Below, in pieces: positions 22,198 through 34,200 of a DNA stretch of 64,000 nucleotides (its first letter is position 1; each line of letters starts with the position of its first letter). The position numbers and the translations under genes are program-made. The notes under the pieces are model-generated. The model was not told where the DNA came from. It did not search any database and saw only the letters and a list, made by a program, of their open reading frames with translations. The stretch comes from Apiospora phragmitis. Its lineage: Eukaryota; Ascomycota; Sordariomycetes; Amphisphaeriales; Apiosporaceae. The stretch lies in contig JAQQWL010000006.1 of assembly GCA_038363925.1 (NCBI GenBank), positions 3,948,501 to 4,012,500 of the forward strand, read 5' to 3'.

Positions 22198-25085
22198 TCA
22201 GATAATCAAAGCTGACGTGAGCGGGAGGTTCCTGCTGCTGCTGCCAACATAGACCTTGTACTCGCCCGTCTGGAGTTTCCACTTCTGCGCCTCGACATCC
22301 CAGATACTCAAGTCGCGTCTCGTGAGCTCGAACTTCACGCTCACCGTCTCACCCTTCTTGATCAGTGGCTTCTCGAACCCACGCAGTTGTCGGATCGGGT
22401 TGCCCTCGCCGGGGATACCTATGTACAGCTGTGCGACCTCCTTGCCATCCATGCTACCGGTGTTGGACACCTTGGCGCTGGCTGTAGCAACCACGTCCCA
22501 TAAGTCTGTCTGGCCGCCCTCGGCAATGACGCCTACTGGGTAGGCTTGGGACGGGGCATCGGTCTTGGCGACGGCCAGGTCGGCATACTCAAAAGTTGTA
22601 TAGCTCAAACCATATCCAAATTCGTAGCGCGGAGTAATGTTGCGAGCATCGAAATGACGGTAGTCAATGAAAACACCCTCTTCAAAATCGGCTTGCGGGA
22701 ACGTCTTGAACTGTTCAGGTGGTGTGGACTGGGCTGGGTTAAGTAGTGTGCCGTAGTCAGTCTCATCGCGTGCAACCGTGTACGGAAGGCGACCGGATGG
22801 GTTGGTTTTGCCATACAGAAGCGAAACCAACGCCTTGCCGCTGTCCTGCCCGGGAAGATGAGCGTAGATTATGGCTGTCACGTTCGGATGGTCGACAAAT
22901 GTATCGACCATGCGAATGCCAGCATTATGGAAAACCACAATGGTGTTGGCGCATTGGTCCGCAACGTTCACGATGAGCTTGTTGGTGAACTCGTCTTGGA
23001 GATTAGGTCGGTCGTAGCCTTCTGAGGCCCAGGCGTTTCCAACCACTATGCAGGCGTCCGAGGTAGGGTTGACGCCAGGGTTCTCCGACTTAAAGTTCCA
23101 AAACAGTGCCGTGCCGTCCTCGTATGCCTGAGCAACCAATGCATCGTGAGGTGATATGATTAGGTTTTGCGCCGTCGCTCCTGAGCCACCACCCGAAACG
23201 ATAGTCCCGTTGGCGGCAATGGCCGAGTACGCCAGACTAACGTTACCAAAGAAGCCGATGTCTAGTTCAGTGATGTTTGCAGATTCGGCACCCATCGCCC
23301 ATGGAGAAAAGGTCTGCCCAGCTGCCGCGGCATCCGGGTTGTTGCGATTGGGCGACTTGGCAGAGTACCCATATAGCGAGATGAGCTTCATCTTTGACGA
23401 ATCCAGAGGGAGCGCTCCATTCGTATTCTTAACCAAGACATGGCCTTCGGCTGCCCCATCGAAGAGCGTGGGCCTTGCGCTGGAGTTCCGAGCGTCGACA
23501 ACTTGATGAGGCTTGAGGAGGTCTTTGGGCATTCCGACGCCAGGTTCAGGGAATTCAAGCTTATCTTGTCCCATCTGGTACCAAGACGCAATAATCCTGA
23601 CACACGTTAGCTTCTGTTGCATATTTCAGTAAGTGGTCATCCTCTTACCTGGTAACCATGTTGTCAAGCTGAGCTTCAGGGACGGAGCCGTTATTCACAG
23701 CTTGAGTAAGGTTGCCGGCCCAGAAGTCACTGCCGCTCGGCATCGCTACATCGAGTCCACCAAGAGCCGAGGACACTCCAGAATGCTGAGCCCCCCAATC
23801 AGACACAACCCAGCCCTGAGTCATGGTGGTTAGAATAAACTTAGTCAGACATCCAGGGAGGGTGCACTTCTTACCTGGAAGCCAAGCTCTCCCTTCAGGA
23901 GTCCATTTTGAGCCTTACTGTTTTGGCAAGCATACGAATTGTTGAGCCGGGTTTCAGCGCACATAATGTTCCCTGTGCCGGCTCTGACGGCGTCGGCAAA
24001 AGGCCTTCACTTCGTGTTAGGATGCAACATCAAGCTAAGGAATCTGACTTACCAGAGATACAGCTCGTGTATTGTCTTATCATCGACGTTCGAGCTGACG
24101 GATTCTACATGCTCTCCAGATCGAGTTGGGAGGCGATGTGTTTCTTGTTCTTGAGCAATGAAGTGCTTGGTTCTGTCAGCTAGAGCTTTGAACAAAACAG
24201 CTTAATATGGCTTACTTTGGTACTTGTGATAACCCCCATCTTCTGGACACCAGTCACAGTCTCGTAGACCAGACTGCCATCAAGGTACGGATCGGCGAGA
24301 AGCCTACAGGATATCATCAGTTAGCATGGTTGACGCCCTTGATATCTTGGTAGGCCGAACTCACTTTCCCAGTTTCTGCCACCACGAGCGGTACGCCCAT
24401 CGGACCGATGCAGGGCCCGAGTAGGACGTTCACTCCTTTAGTCCTCGCCTCACCTCCCATAAACTGTGCTCTCTGGTGCGTGAGCTCTTTGTTCCAACTG
24501 AACGTCCGAGTTAGCTACGTATTACCAAACGAGGACCTCATACAGCAGAAAGGCTTACCTTGCACCAGCGTGCATGCCGGAAGGCCACGAGTAGACGTAG
24601 TCGGTTGCTCTAACGCCATTACCGGCGTCTGCCAGAGATAATCCTGAATTGCCTGTCAGCAGCAGCTCCACCTCTCCGTGTCTGGACGAACTAACCTGGG
24701 AAACCAAGCCGTGGTACACTCGAAATGAAACCCGAGCATCCGTTGTCGACCGTAGCGCCACCAGTCAGATTCACCTGAGGATAATTGTAAGTATAGGCCT
24801 AGCACCTATCGGGGAGAAGGGTTGATACCTTTTCTTCAAGAGTCATCTGAGCAACCAGTTCTTTGGCTCGTAGTACAGCATCTGCCCAAGCTCCATCCGG
24901 GGTCATTTGTGCTGCGGAGTGGTGATTAGTCTCACTCTATTATGGTGCGATGCTAAGGAAGACCTACGAGTTGGATACACCGGCTCAGACTGTCCATAGA
25001 AGAAGGCATCTTCGGCGATGGGGTTCTCCTGGGCAGCGGCGATTGCTGACAGGCAGGCTAAGCCAGGAACGAGGGAATACAACAT
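22198..25085 (-). CDS. secreted GH3 beta-glucosidase, ten exons, two apparent frameshifts
   Basis: Retaining beta-glucosidase acting outside the cell. Exons: 25085-24968, 24911-24829, 24774-24696, 24643-24559, 24497-24365, 24303-24224, 24179-24053, 24004-23875, 23815-23649, 23596-22198. They start with a signal peptide ([19 protein letters not shown]). The GH3 N-domain follows (MTLEEKVNLTGG, GRNWE, TKHFI), with the nucleophile Asp in VVSDWGAQH near 23,795. The C-domain ([18 protein letters not shown]) and a fibronectin-III-like end ([14 protein letters not shown]) complete it. Two -1 shifts are needed: at about 24,391-24,401 (before [11 protein letters not shown]) and at 24,291-24,303 (before DPYLDGS). 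Adding two bases makes all phases agree and gives 800 residues. It is either a recent pseudogene or sequence errors. The exon-6 donor (GTACCA) is non-consensus. Confidence 0.8.
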
Positions 25086-26499
25086 GTTTGCAAGTACTGG
25101 GGAGCCCCGTGTGCTCTGTCGTTTTCGAGTTGACCAGTAAGGGACCTCAAATAATTCTTACACCTCGGACGGGGAGAACCAAGTATTTATCAACCTGCCA
25201 CGAACCCACCCTGCCATCCCATTCCTCCTTGTCATGACGAAGAGTGCTTGTATGGCACAGGGATTTGGTTGATGTGTCTGGCGAACACTATGGCGGAGGA
25301 GGTCAGAAGCGGCCTAGCGTGTCGGGTCACTACCGATAAAGGCTACGGCAACTAGGCGATGGAGCAACATGACGGGCGGCCGCTAGGAGATGATTCGATG
25401 GATGAACCGTTGGTGGGCAATACTGTCGAGAGAAGGGCGGTAAAGGGGACCGGGAATAGACAGCTTAATCGGGCCGGGCGCGAAGAGTCGACCACGAGAC
25501 TGCTAAATTCTCCATCATGTCGGGGTAAAGCAGGAATGTAAGTCTTGGGGTGGAGAGAAAGTCGGGTGGAAAGCTGGTGGTCTGCGGGGCTCTATCATTT
25601 TCCCCATGGTGTAAATCCTTGCTAGCACCGGACGTTGAAGTAAGGACCGAGGGACCAAAAAAATCTGGGGCGGAAGAACATACGATGCAGGACGGAAGAC
25701 GTGAGAGTTGGGTGATGGTCGGATGCTCAATCGTAGAACGAATGCGAAAATTGCGAAGGAGGACGTATGAATTTCGTCCCTTCCTAAAGTGGTACTGACC
25801 GTCGTCTTGGACACATGCGATGAACTGCTAAAAGCATCAAAAGAACTCCGAACTTTATTATTACCAGATTGCACGCACTGACAGGGAGGTCGAGATTGGA
25901 CGGCAAATACCGGTGACACAGCACTGGGACAGAACTTGGGGGAAAGTTGGGGAAAGTTGGGGCACCACATTTGGGCTTGTGGGGAAATCAATCAGTCATG
26001 CAAGGAATCATGCACCTCGGCAAATACGGGATCGCGAAATGCAACACTCATCCATCAGTGTCCTACGTACCTCACTTGATTCATTACAGACATTAGGGAT
26101 TATGCTTTCCATCTCAATCAAGCACGAGGTAGGCCATCACAGTCAGTTAGTACGTAAAGTAGGTAATGCAACAGATGCCAGCAATGTTCCAAGCACTACG
26201 GGATGGCTAGCCTCACGTTCAAGTCCTTATCGATTACGATCACGTCATGCCGGAGAACCACTACCCCATAAAGCATCGTGAATACAAAACACAAGTCATA
26301 ACATACAAGACACACACGGTGAGATACATACGTCACGACAACTACTACACAAGTACAGGCATCACAATTATGAGGGATCACAACTGCGAAGCACCACAAT
26401 TCATACAAGGGGGCACAAGCTGCATTCTACGAGGAAGCACACTACAAGCTACAATCTAGAAGCTACGAGATTCCGTAGCGATGACGAGGTAGTTTACAC
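25086..26499. other. beta-glucosidase upstream region, no gene seen
   Basis: Promoter side of the beta-glucosidase. Scattered open frames have no recognisable protein features. From about 26,240 the plus strand turns CA/AC-rich. Confidence 0.45.
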
Positions 26500-26730
26500 A
26501 AACTAGTTTAAGCGTCGTTGCGGACGGCTCGCAGTTTGATCGTCTTGGGGTCGTGGACGGACAACAGTTTACAGCCTTGGACGTGGGCTACCAATAGTTT
26601 ATGGCCTTGGAGCTTGGGCTGCTCGCAGTTTAATCGTCTTGGAGTCGTGGAAGGCGCTCCCAGTTTTAAACGTCTTGGTCGTGGATGGCTTGCAGTTTAA
26701 ACGTCTTGAGAGCTTGGGACGACAGGCAAT
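26500..26730 (+). repeat. degenerate tandem repeat
   Basis: Four to six imperfect copies of a unit of about 40-55 bases built around GCAGTTTAAxCGTCTTGG and a TCGTGGA or AGCTTGGG tail (for example 26,529, 26,626, 26,660, 26,693). Non-coding as far as can be seen. Confidence 0.55.
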
Positions 26731-27862
26731 CTAGACCTGTGGAGTTTGGCCCGGGAAGAGAGTGAAAGAGTGGTGGAAGGGGAGAGTGAGGAAGGTAGAG
26801 GTACGGGAAAGGTAGAAAGAAGTAGGAATGTTGTAGAATTGGGAAAATGAAATCTGGGGAAAGGTCCCTCTATTTAAATGTTTTCAGAAAGCTGCTGCCT
26901 TAGATGCAATCAGTCGAGAGAGGATTGATTTCGAATTGGGAACAATAGAATTGCCTTATTGATAAGCACATTGCGAATTGGGCCGCAGGTGATTTCAAAA
27001 TTAATCAGTCACTTTGGCCCAGGCAGTTTTGCACGCGTATGATTGAATGTGCTACAGGAATCACACCTCCCCACAGTGTAATAACGAACAAGACCACGAG
27101 TCCTTCACCACACTGTTTTCTTTTTCAAATTCAGATACAGCCCACGTAGAAACACAACCATTGCAAGTAAGAGAGGAGGGTGAAGAATGACCAACACCAT
27201 AGAATTTGTACAGTAATTGCACCCTATGATGCCAGCTTACTCTATGACACTTTGTTTTACTTTCTCCTGTTTAGCCAAAGCCATTAAGGCAACAGTAGTA
27301 GCTGGCTGACTGGGTGTTGATTTGGAAAATTTCGCCCGCATCATACTTTCATCTTCTCGGAAGTTTGGCCAAAAGGGAGGTGATGTTGGTCAGTTGACCC
27401 AAGATTAGGCAGCTAGCTAGCTGTATCGTCCTGAGAACTATCCTGGTTACGGGCCATTGCAAAGTGTTGAGATTAAGGTGAAATTCGATTGCTGCCATAT
27501 GAATTCCCAAAGAGTTGTCAAGCTGGCTTTCTCGTCCCTAGGGCGTCGTATTGGCCGGGTGAATAGCAGTATCAACAACCGACCATTGAACATTTGGTGA
27601 CGGCCATTACATGGTTTGATAAATCTATGGCAGAGATACTGTTTCATTCCCGAAGTGCGAGGTGCCCAGTCATTTCACTGTAAGAAAATGTGAAAGATTT
27701 GACCCAATACACTTCAATAAGTATGCTTCGTCCGAACTCTGGGTCCAGCCAAGGTATGATGTGCCAGCACACTTGGGAACTTGTATACATGGACTTTATT
27801 CACACCATAATAATCCCCATTCTTTGGTCTAAGCAGTTGCAAGTAATGCCACTTGTACCAGG
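26731..27862. other. gene-free stretch before the transposon block
   Basis: Normal composition with no convincing coding region. It ends at the target site of the nested DNA transposon. Confidence 0.5.
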
Positions 27863-27864
27863 TA

Positions 27865-27905
27865 AGCTAAAGCACCCCCTTACGGGCCACCCCCTCACGG
27901 GCCAC
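27865..27905 (+). repeat. left terminal inverted repeat
   Basis: It begins AGCTAAAGCACCCCC and contains two ACGGGCCAC subrepeats. The reverse complement matches 44,163-44,203. Confidence 0.85.
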
Positions 27906-28848
27906 TTTACAGAGCTACCGTTACCCCTGTAATTAAAGCCATTTCTACGGCTAGAATTAATATAAATACACTATCTTTTATTGTTTTTAATAATAATATA
28001 GTCCTCCGCCTCTGTATTATTATTTTTTATAGGTTTTATAGCGTTACGAGGCCCTCTTAGCATTTCGATATCGCTAGCTTCGTCTTTATATATAACTCTA
28101 CTCTTTAACCTCCGCTTGGCTCAGCGTATATTAGTTATATAAATAAATCGTTATCTCGGTGCGATTTTTATTTTTTAACATATTTTCGTAATTTTATTAT
28201 TGAGTTTAGTTTAAAAATAATCGATTTAAGTTTTAAAATACGCGATTTTATTAACGCTTTAATTTAAAGCCTTATTAATCTTTTTAATAAAAAATCGTTA
28301 AAAAAGTAATTTAAAAGTAAAGTTTGTTATAATTAATTTTTAACTATTATTTTATAATACTTAATTATTAAAAAGTGTATTAATAAGTATTAAAACTAAT
28401 TTAATAAAAAAATCGAGTATTAATTTTTTTTAACTACTTTTAGTAACTTTAAACGTACTCGAGTAACCCTTATATTTTTTAAAATAACGTATTTTAATAA
28501 TAACGGCTTTAAATAATCCTACGAAGAAATTTTAATCGTTTTTTAAACGTTTTTAATTATAAAAAGAATTAATATATTAATCTTTATTTAACGGTATATT
28601 CTTAATATATTTACTTTTATAAACTTTAATTTAAAAACTACATTCGAGTATTCTTTTAAAATAATCCTTAACCTTTTTTTAATAAACTAAAAGCTCTTAT
28701 ATTTAAAACTTATATTATATAATTATAATATAATTTATAAAAAATTAAGTATACTTTATTTATAAAATAAAGTTATAAAAAATTATTATTCTTATATAAT
28801 TTATAATTATTATAAATTAAAACGATTTATTTATTATTATAACGAAAC

Positions 28849-29060
28849 TATTAAATAAGCTTTCGTATATATATATAAATAGGTTTTAAGTTTAATCGAG
28901 GTTATATTATTATATTTTATTATTTATATTTATTTCTTATACTAGTTACGAGGGGTATTATATACCCTTCTTATTAAAATAAAAAAGGGGTTCGTACGCG
29001 TAAGTACGTAGCACTTTTTTTAAAGTAATATAAAAAAATTTAATTCTTGCTATTCTAATA
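28849..29060 (-). repeat. copia LTR, left (212 bp)
   Basis: It starts TATTAAATAAGCTT and ends ATTCTAATA. Same length as, and indel-free against, 43,025-43,236. Confidence 0.85.
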
Positions 29061-30652
29061 CTAGAAATTTTTTATTTTAATAATAGACTTGGCTAGCTCT
29101 TCTTATTAAGACGAGTCTTCTCGCCGTAAGGGTTTCGTACGAATGAGTTACGCTAATCTAGTATTCGGTACTTGCCTAAGCCGTAGAAGTAATATTGTAC
29201 CTTTTTAATATTATTTTTATTAAGTGACAGGTTCTTTTAACTAGTTATTTTAGTTATTTAATAATAATAACGAGAATTAAGAAAAATTATCGTGTGTTAA
29301 CGCGTATTCCTTCTCGCTATAAATTAAAAGGAACGGTTTAGAAGTAATAACAGTAGCAGGTACGCGCCTTCGTACACCGAATTGCGTTACACCTTATTAA
29401 GGACTAGCAAGAGCAGTCCGATAAGCAAATATTTCGTCGTACATAAATAACTCGTATAGTCTAGATCCCTCTCTCTTTCTCGAAGTATTATGCGAAAACA
29501 AAACGTATACACATATACGAATTTATAAGTATAGTCGTAAAAAAAAGTAGGCATTCGTATAATACTTAATTAATAAGTCTCTAATCTTTTTAATATACTT
29601 ATCGCGGGTATTATCGATAAGAATTAGTATTAAATAATTCTATTAACTAATTCGTAGAAGAATCAATCCGCGATATTCGCGTTTTATACTAATATATATT
29701 ATATTTTATTTTCCGTTTTAAATTTTTAATATTTATTAATTTTATATAATAAAATAAAAAAGTTCGCCTTTATAATTTATTAAGCCGCGATATCGAAATT
29801 CGTATACTTATAAATAATAATATACGCCGTCTATTCGTTTATATTATTCGTTACGTAGGTTATTTTTATATAATTCTTATTTAATTACGCAGTAATATTA
29901 ATAACACTTATGAACTCGATACGCCTAGTTCTATATTCCGCTTTATAAGTATTATTATTTCGAAAAATATTAGGATAACGCTTACGCCTCGTACGTTTAA
30001 GCTTCGTATAATAAGGATTATTCGTATTATAGCTTATAATTCGTGAACCTCGATCTCGATAATAACTAAAATAGAGGTAGTATTTAAACTAGGGTAATAA
30101 TCGTATAATAATAAATTAATAATAAATATAATAAATAATTCTCGTATATATACGGTAATATTTTTATATAATTAATACTTAATAAATAAAATATATTAAC
30201 AGCGATTATAAAAAAGGATTAATAAAGGAAATTTCTTTCTTTTTCGATATTTTTTTATTCTTTTTTTACTCGCCGTATAAGTCTAGCCTTTTAATATACG
30301 CTTTTATATATACGGTAAAGTTATTTATTAAAACTATCTACTCGAGGGCTTTATTTAAAGATACCTTAGTAAAGGCGTCTGCCGGGTTGTCTTTACTATC
30401 GATATAGTAGATCTCTAAAATCTCCTTTCTTTAATATAATTATTAAAAAGATATAATATTAATTATAAGCCTCTTTTCGTTTATTATACCTAGCTTAATT
30501 AAATAATTATTAAAAAACTTCGAGTTTATATAAAAAGTTATTAATATATCTTAAAACCTTAAAGTTTATATAATTCTTTTAAACGTAATGCTTAGTACGA
30601 TACCGTTATTTATACCGGAAATCGTGCCGTATAATTCGCTAATTAATACGCT

Positions 30653-31268
30653 TATAACGAACGCTATTAAAGGTTTAAATAAAAACCTAATAAAATATAC
30701 CGAAGGGTTTATATTTAATAATACGAGAGCGTATTTAAATATATAATAAAAGTCCGTTTTTATTAATATAATATATAATAATTATAAAAATAAAAATATA
30801 ACGGGGGTACGTTTAATTTAAAAATATTTATAATAAAATTATTAAAATTATTATTTTATTAATAAATTAAATTAATATTTAAATTAATTATTAAAATAAA
30901 AAATATTTATATAAAATATATAAAAAACGTTCGTTATTTATATATTTAATTCTTTTTTTATTAATTCTTTAGATCTCGTAGATTTCGCGAGATCTATTTA
31001 AGCCGGATCTTGGGATCTCGTCGCGATCCTAAGATCTGTCACGTGACCTCTGTTTTTAACCTTCCTCGTCCAGGTGCCTATTCGTTTTATAGCCCGTCGA
31101 GGAGGTGTCGTATCGGGTGGTAATCGGTCGTAGAGCGTAAGTGAGTTTATATTAATATAATTAACGGTCCGGTCGGTATTAATAATATCGTAGCTTAGTC
31201 GGGGTATAATATTTCCGCGCCGGTAATTTTTATAAGTTTAAACCGTATAATTAAGCTAGGTTATAATA
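30653..31268 (-). repeat. gypsy LTR, left (616 bp)
   Basis: TATAACGAACG...GGTTATAATA. It aligns without gaps to 37,522-38,137 at a constant offset of 6,869. Differences seen are transitions. Confidence 0.88.
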
Positions 31269-34200
31269 TTATCCTTTTTTTTTAATTATTTTTTTTAAAG
31301 CGTTAAATCTTTATAAGTACCTTTACTTTTCCGTTTTATTAAATTTTTTAATAAGTTTTTTTCTTTTTATTTTTATTATAATATTTATTTATTATAATAT
31401 TTAATCGTATTAAAAAGCGTTATATATTAAAATAATTAAAAATTAAAAAATCTCGTATTTACGATCTTTTTATATAAACTATTTTTAAAAGTCCCGTAAA
31501 AATACCGGACGGTTATTTTTATTATATTCGTCGCGGTTTCTTTTACCGTACTTTTCCGAACGATTTATTACGTTATAATAAATATATCGTTAATTATTAA
31601 TCTAGTTACGATATAAGGTTTTCCGTAAAGGTCCTAACGGATATTATTCTTTAATACTCTAAGCTAGAGGCGGAGATCGAGGAGATTAAAAAGTATCGTC
31701 GAGAGATAGACGCGAAAGTATAGCGTCTTCGCAAATAGAAAAAGTTATAGTTCGAGAAGATAATACGGGCGGTTCGTCGTAATATTTCGAGTATAGAAGA
31801 GTTAAAGCGTATCGAGCGAGAAGAGGCCGAGGAGGAGGCCCGTCGCAAAGTAGCGGCCGAGCCGTCGCCTACGGTTATTCCTATATTACTATCGGGCTTC
31901 TCTTTCGATTAGGACGAGGTGTACCTTAACGTCCCGCTAAAGCCGTTACTATTAGCCGAGTTTAAGGTCGTTCTTTAAACTTTTAAAGTTTTTTAATAAC
32001 GTTTTTTAAGTGTTTTTTAAATTTTTAAGTATTATTTTTTAATAAGTATTTTTTTATTAAACGAGGTATTAAAGCTTTCGCCTTTTCTTTCGTTTATTAA
32101 TAACTTTCTTAATTTTATATTCGTATTAATTTATTTCGATTTTTAGTTATATATCGATCTTTATATTTTTAAAGGCTAGTTCAAATAATAAGATATAAAA
32201 TATATGGTATATCCGTATTATTTTAAGTAATAATAATTAATAATTAGTTTTTAAAATAATTTTTACGATTTTAAATAATCCGATCTTTTTAAAGTTTAAT
32301 TTATTACTAAGTCGTTTAGTTTTAATATTATATTATAAAAGGTAAACTTTTTCCCCTTTTTAAAGGTTAATCCTTTTAATTTTATTTTATTAATATATTT
32401 CTTTATTCGTTTTTAAAGAAAAATAAAGTCTCGTTATAAAGTAGTTTAAAGTTTTTTTAATTTTTCGATTTATATAATCGCGATTAATATTAACTCTTTT
32501 TTTAAGAGTTATTTAATAATTTCTAAATCGTACCCGTAGTTCGCTTAGAATAATAAAATACGCGTAGTTTCGTTATCGGCGCTATTATATATAAATTATA
32601 TTATAAGTAATAGTATTACTTAATTATTTTAAAATTTAATTTATGCTCTTAATTTATTTATCCGTTTAAGGGTAATAAGTTATAAATAGCTTATATTTAA
32701 TACCGAGTTATACTATAAATAACTTTTAAAACTTGGCCGTAAATAGCTTATCTCGATTATAAATAATCGTTTTTAATAACCCGTATTAATTAATAATAAT
32801 ACGGAAAAAGGTATAGGTTAAATCGTTAATATCGCTAAACTCTTTATACGGTAAGAAATAAGTATATTTCGTAAATTTATTTATAATTATTAAGATATTA
32901 TCGTAATTAATTTTAATTAATAATTCTTTTAATAAAGGTAGTTTAATTATAAAATCGAGCGCGATTATTTTTTATACCTTATTTAATAATATTATTAATT
33001 ATAATTCTTTATATAGTCGATATTTTGTAAGCTTAGCTTTATTATATAAATCGTATTTATTAATAACCTTAATTACGGTTAATTTAAAGTTTTCGTAATC
33101 GAATTACTTAATAATTCGTTTCTAGGTTTTAAACACTCTTTAATATCCGTATACGGGGTGTTTATAGAAATCTTTAATAAAATCTTTTTAATACTGCTTA
33201 GGGATATAGATCTTATTTCGGTAAAAAACGAGGCCATTACGGTCCTCGAGGTAATCCTTAATATAATTAGCGAAATCGAAGGTCCGATTTAATTATTTAA
33301 ACTTAGTAACCTAATTATTATAGTATTAAACGAGGCTCGTAACGTTTAATTATCGTAATAGTACGAGGTTACCGTCTTAGTCTTATTTAAAAATAGTTCT
33401 AGTTTTTAATAAAACTTCCTCTTAATAGTCCGGTCGCCTACTTAACGTATCGGCGCGACCGTTTTTATTACCCTTTCGGTAAATAATAACGAAATTAAAC
33501 TTAAAAAAAAACTCGGACTATTATACTTATTATTTATTAAATTCTTTTATAATAATAAACGTCGTAAAATTTTTATAATCGGTATAAACTTTTATTAATT
33601 TCAATATTCCGTTAAAATAATATCTCTATTTTTTAAATATTTTAATAATAATTATTAATTCTTTATTATAGATTTAGTAATTAAGTCCTGGTTTATTTAA
33701 TTTTTTAAAAAAAATATAATAAGGTGCGACTTTCCGTTATCGTCCCGTTAACTTAGTTATCCTCCGATCGCATAGTCCGATACGTCGGTCTCGACTTCGA
33801 AAAGTTTAGCTAAATCTGTTACGCGAAGTATTAGTTCGTTAAGGATTCGCTTTTTTATTACTTAAAAGGCGGTTTCTTCCGCTTTTATCTACTTAAATAA
33901 TTCGTCCTTCTTCGTTAAGTTCGTAAAAAATATCGCTAACTTATTAAACCCGGGGATAAAAATCCGGTAATAATTAACTAATCTTAAAAAGGATTTAACT
34001 TTTATAACGCTTATAAATATAAACTACTCTTTTATTATTACGATTTTTAATTACTTTATTCGGATTTTTCCGGAAAAATATTATATATTTTATAAACGTA
34101 ACCGTTTATTAATAAAATTCGCTCTTTTTTAAGTTTATTAATAAGTTAATATTTTATAGCTTTTAAAATATTAACCTTATATACTCTTTATATTATTTAT

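Noticed and set aside
24180..24224. possible third frameshift in the beta-glucosidase
   Set aside because: Using the donor GTACCA at 24,223 and the acceptor CTCTAG at 24,180 joins VITT to DRTKHFIA in frame, so no extra shift is needed. The price is a non-consensus donor.
25515..25991. 158-residue minus-strand open frame
   Set aside because: Ser/Pro-rich with no domain, promoter or signal peptide; lies in the upstream region of the beta-glucosidase.
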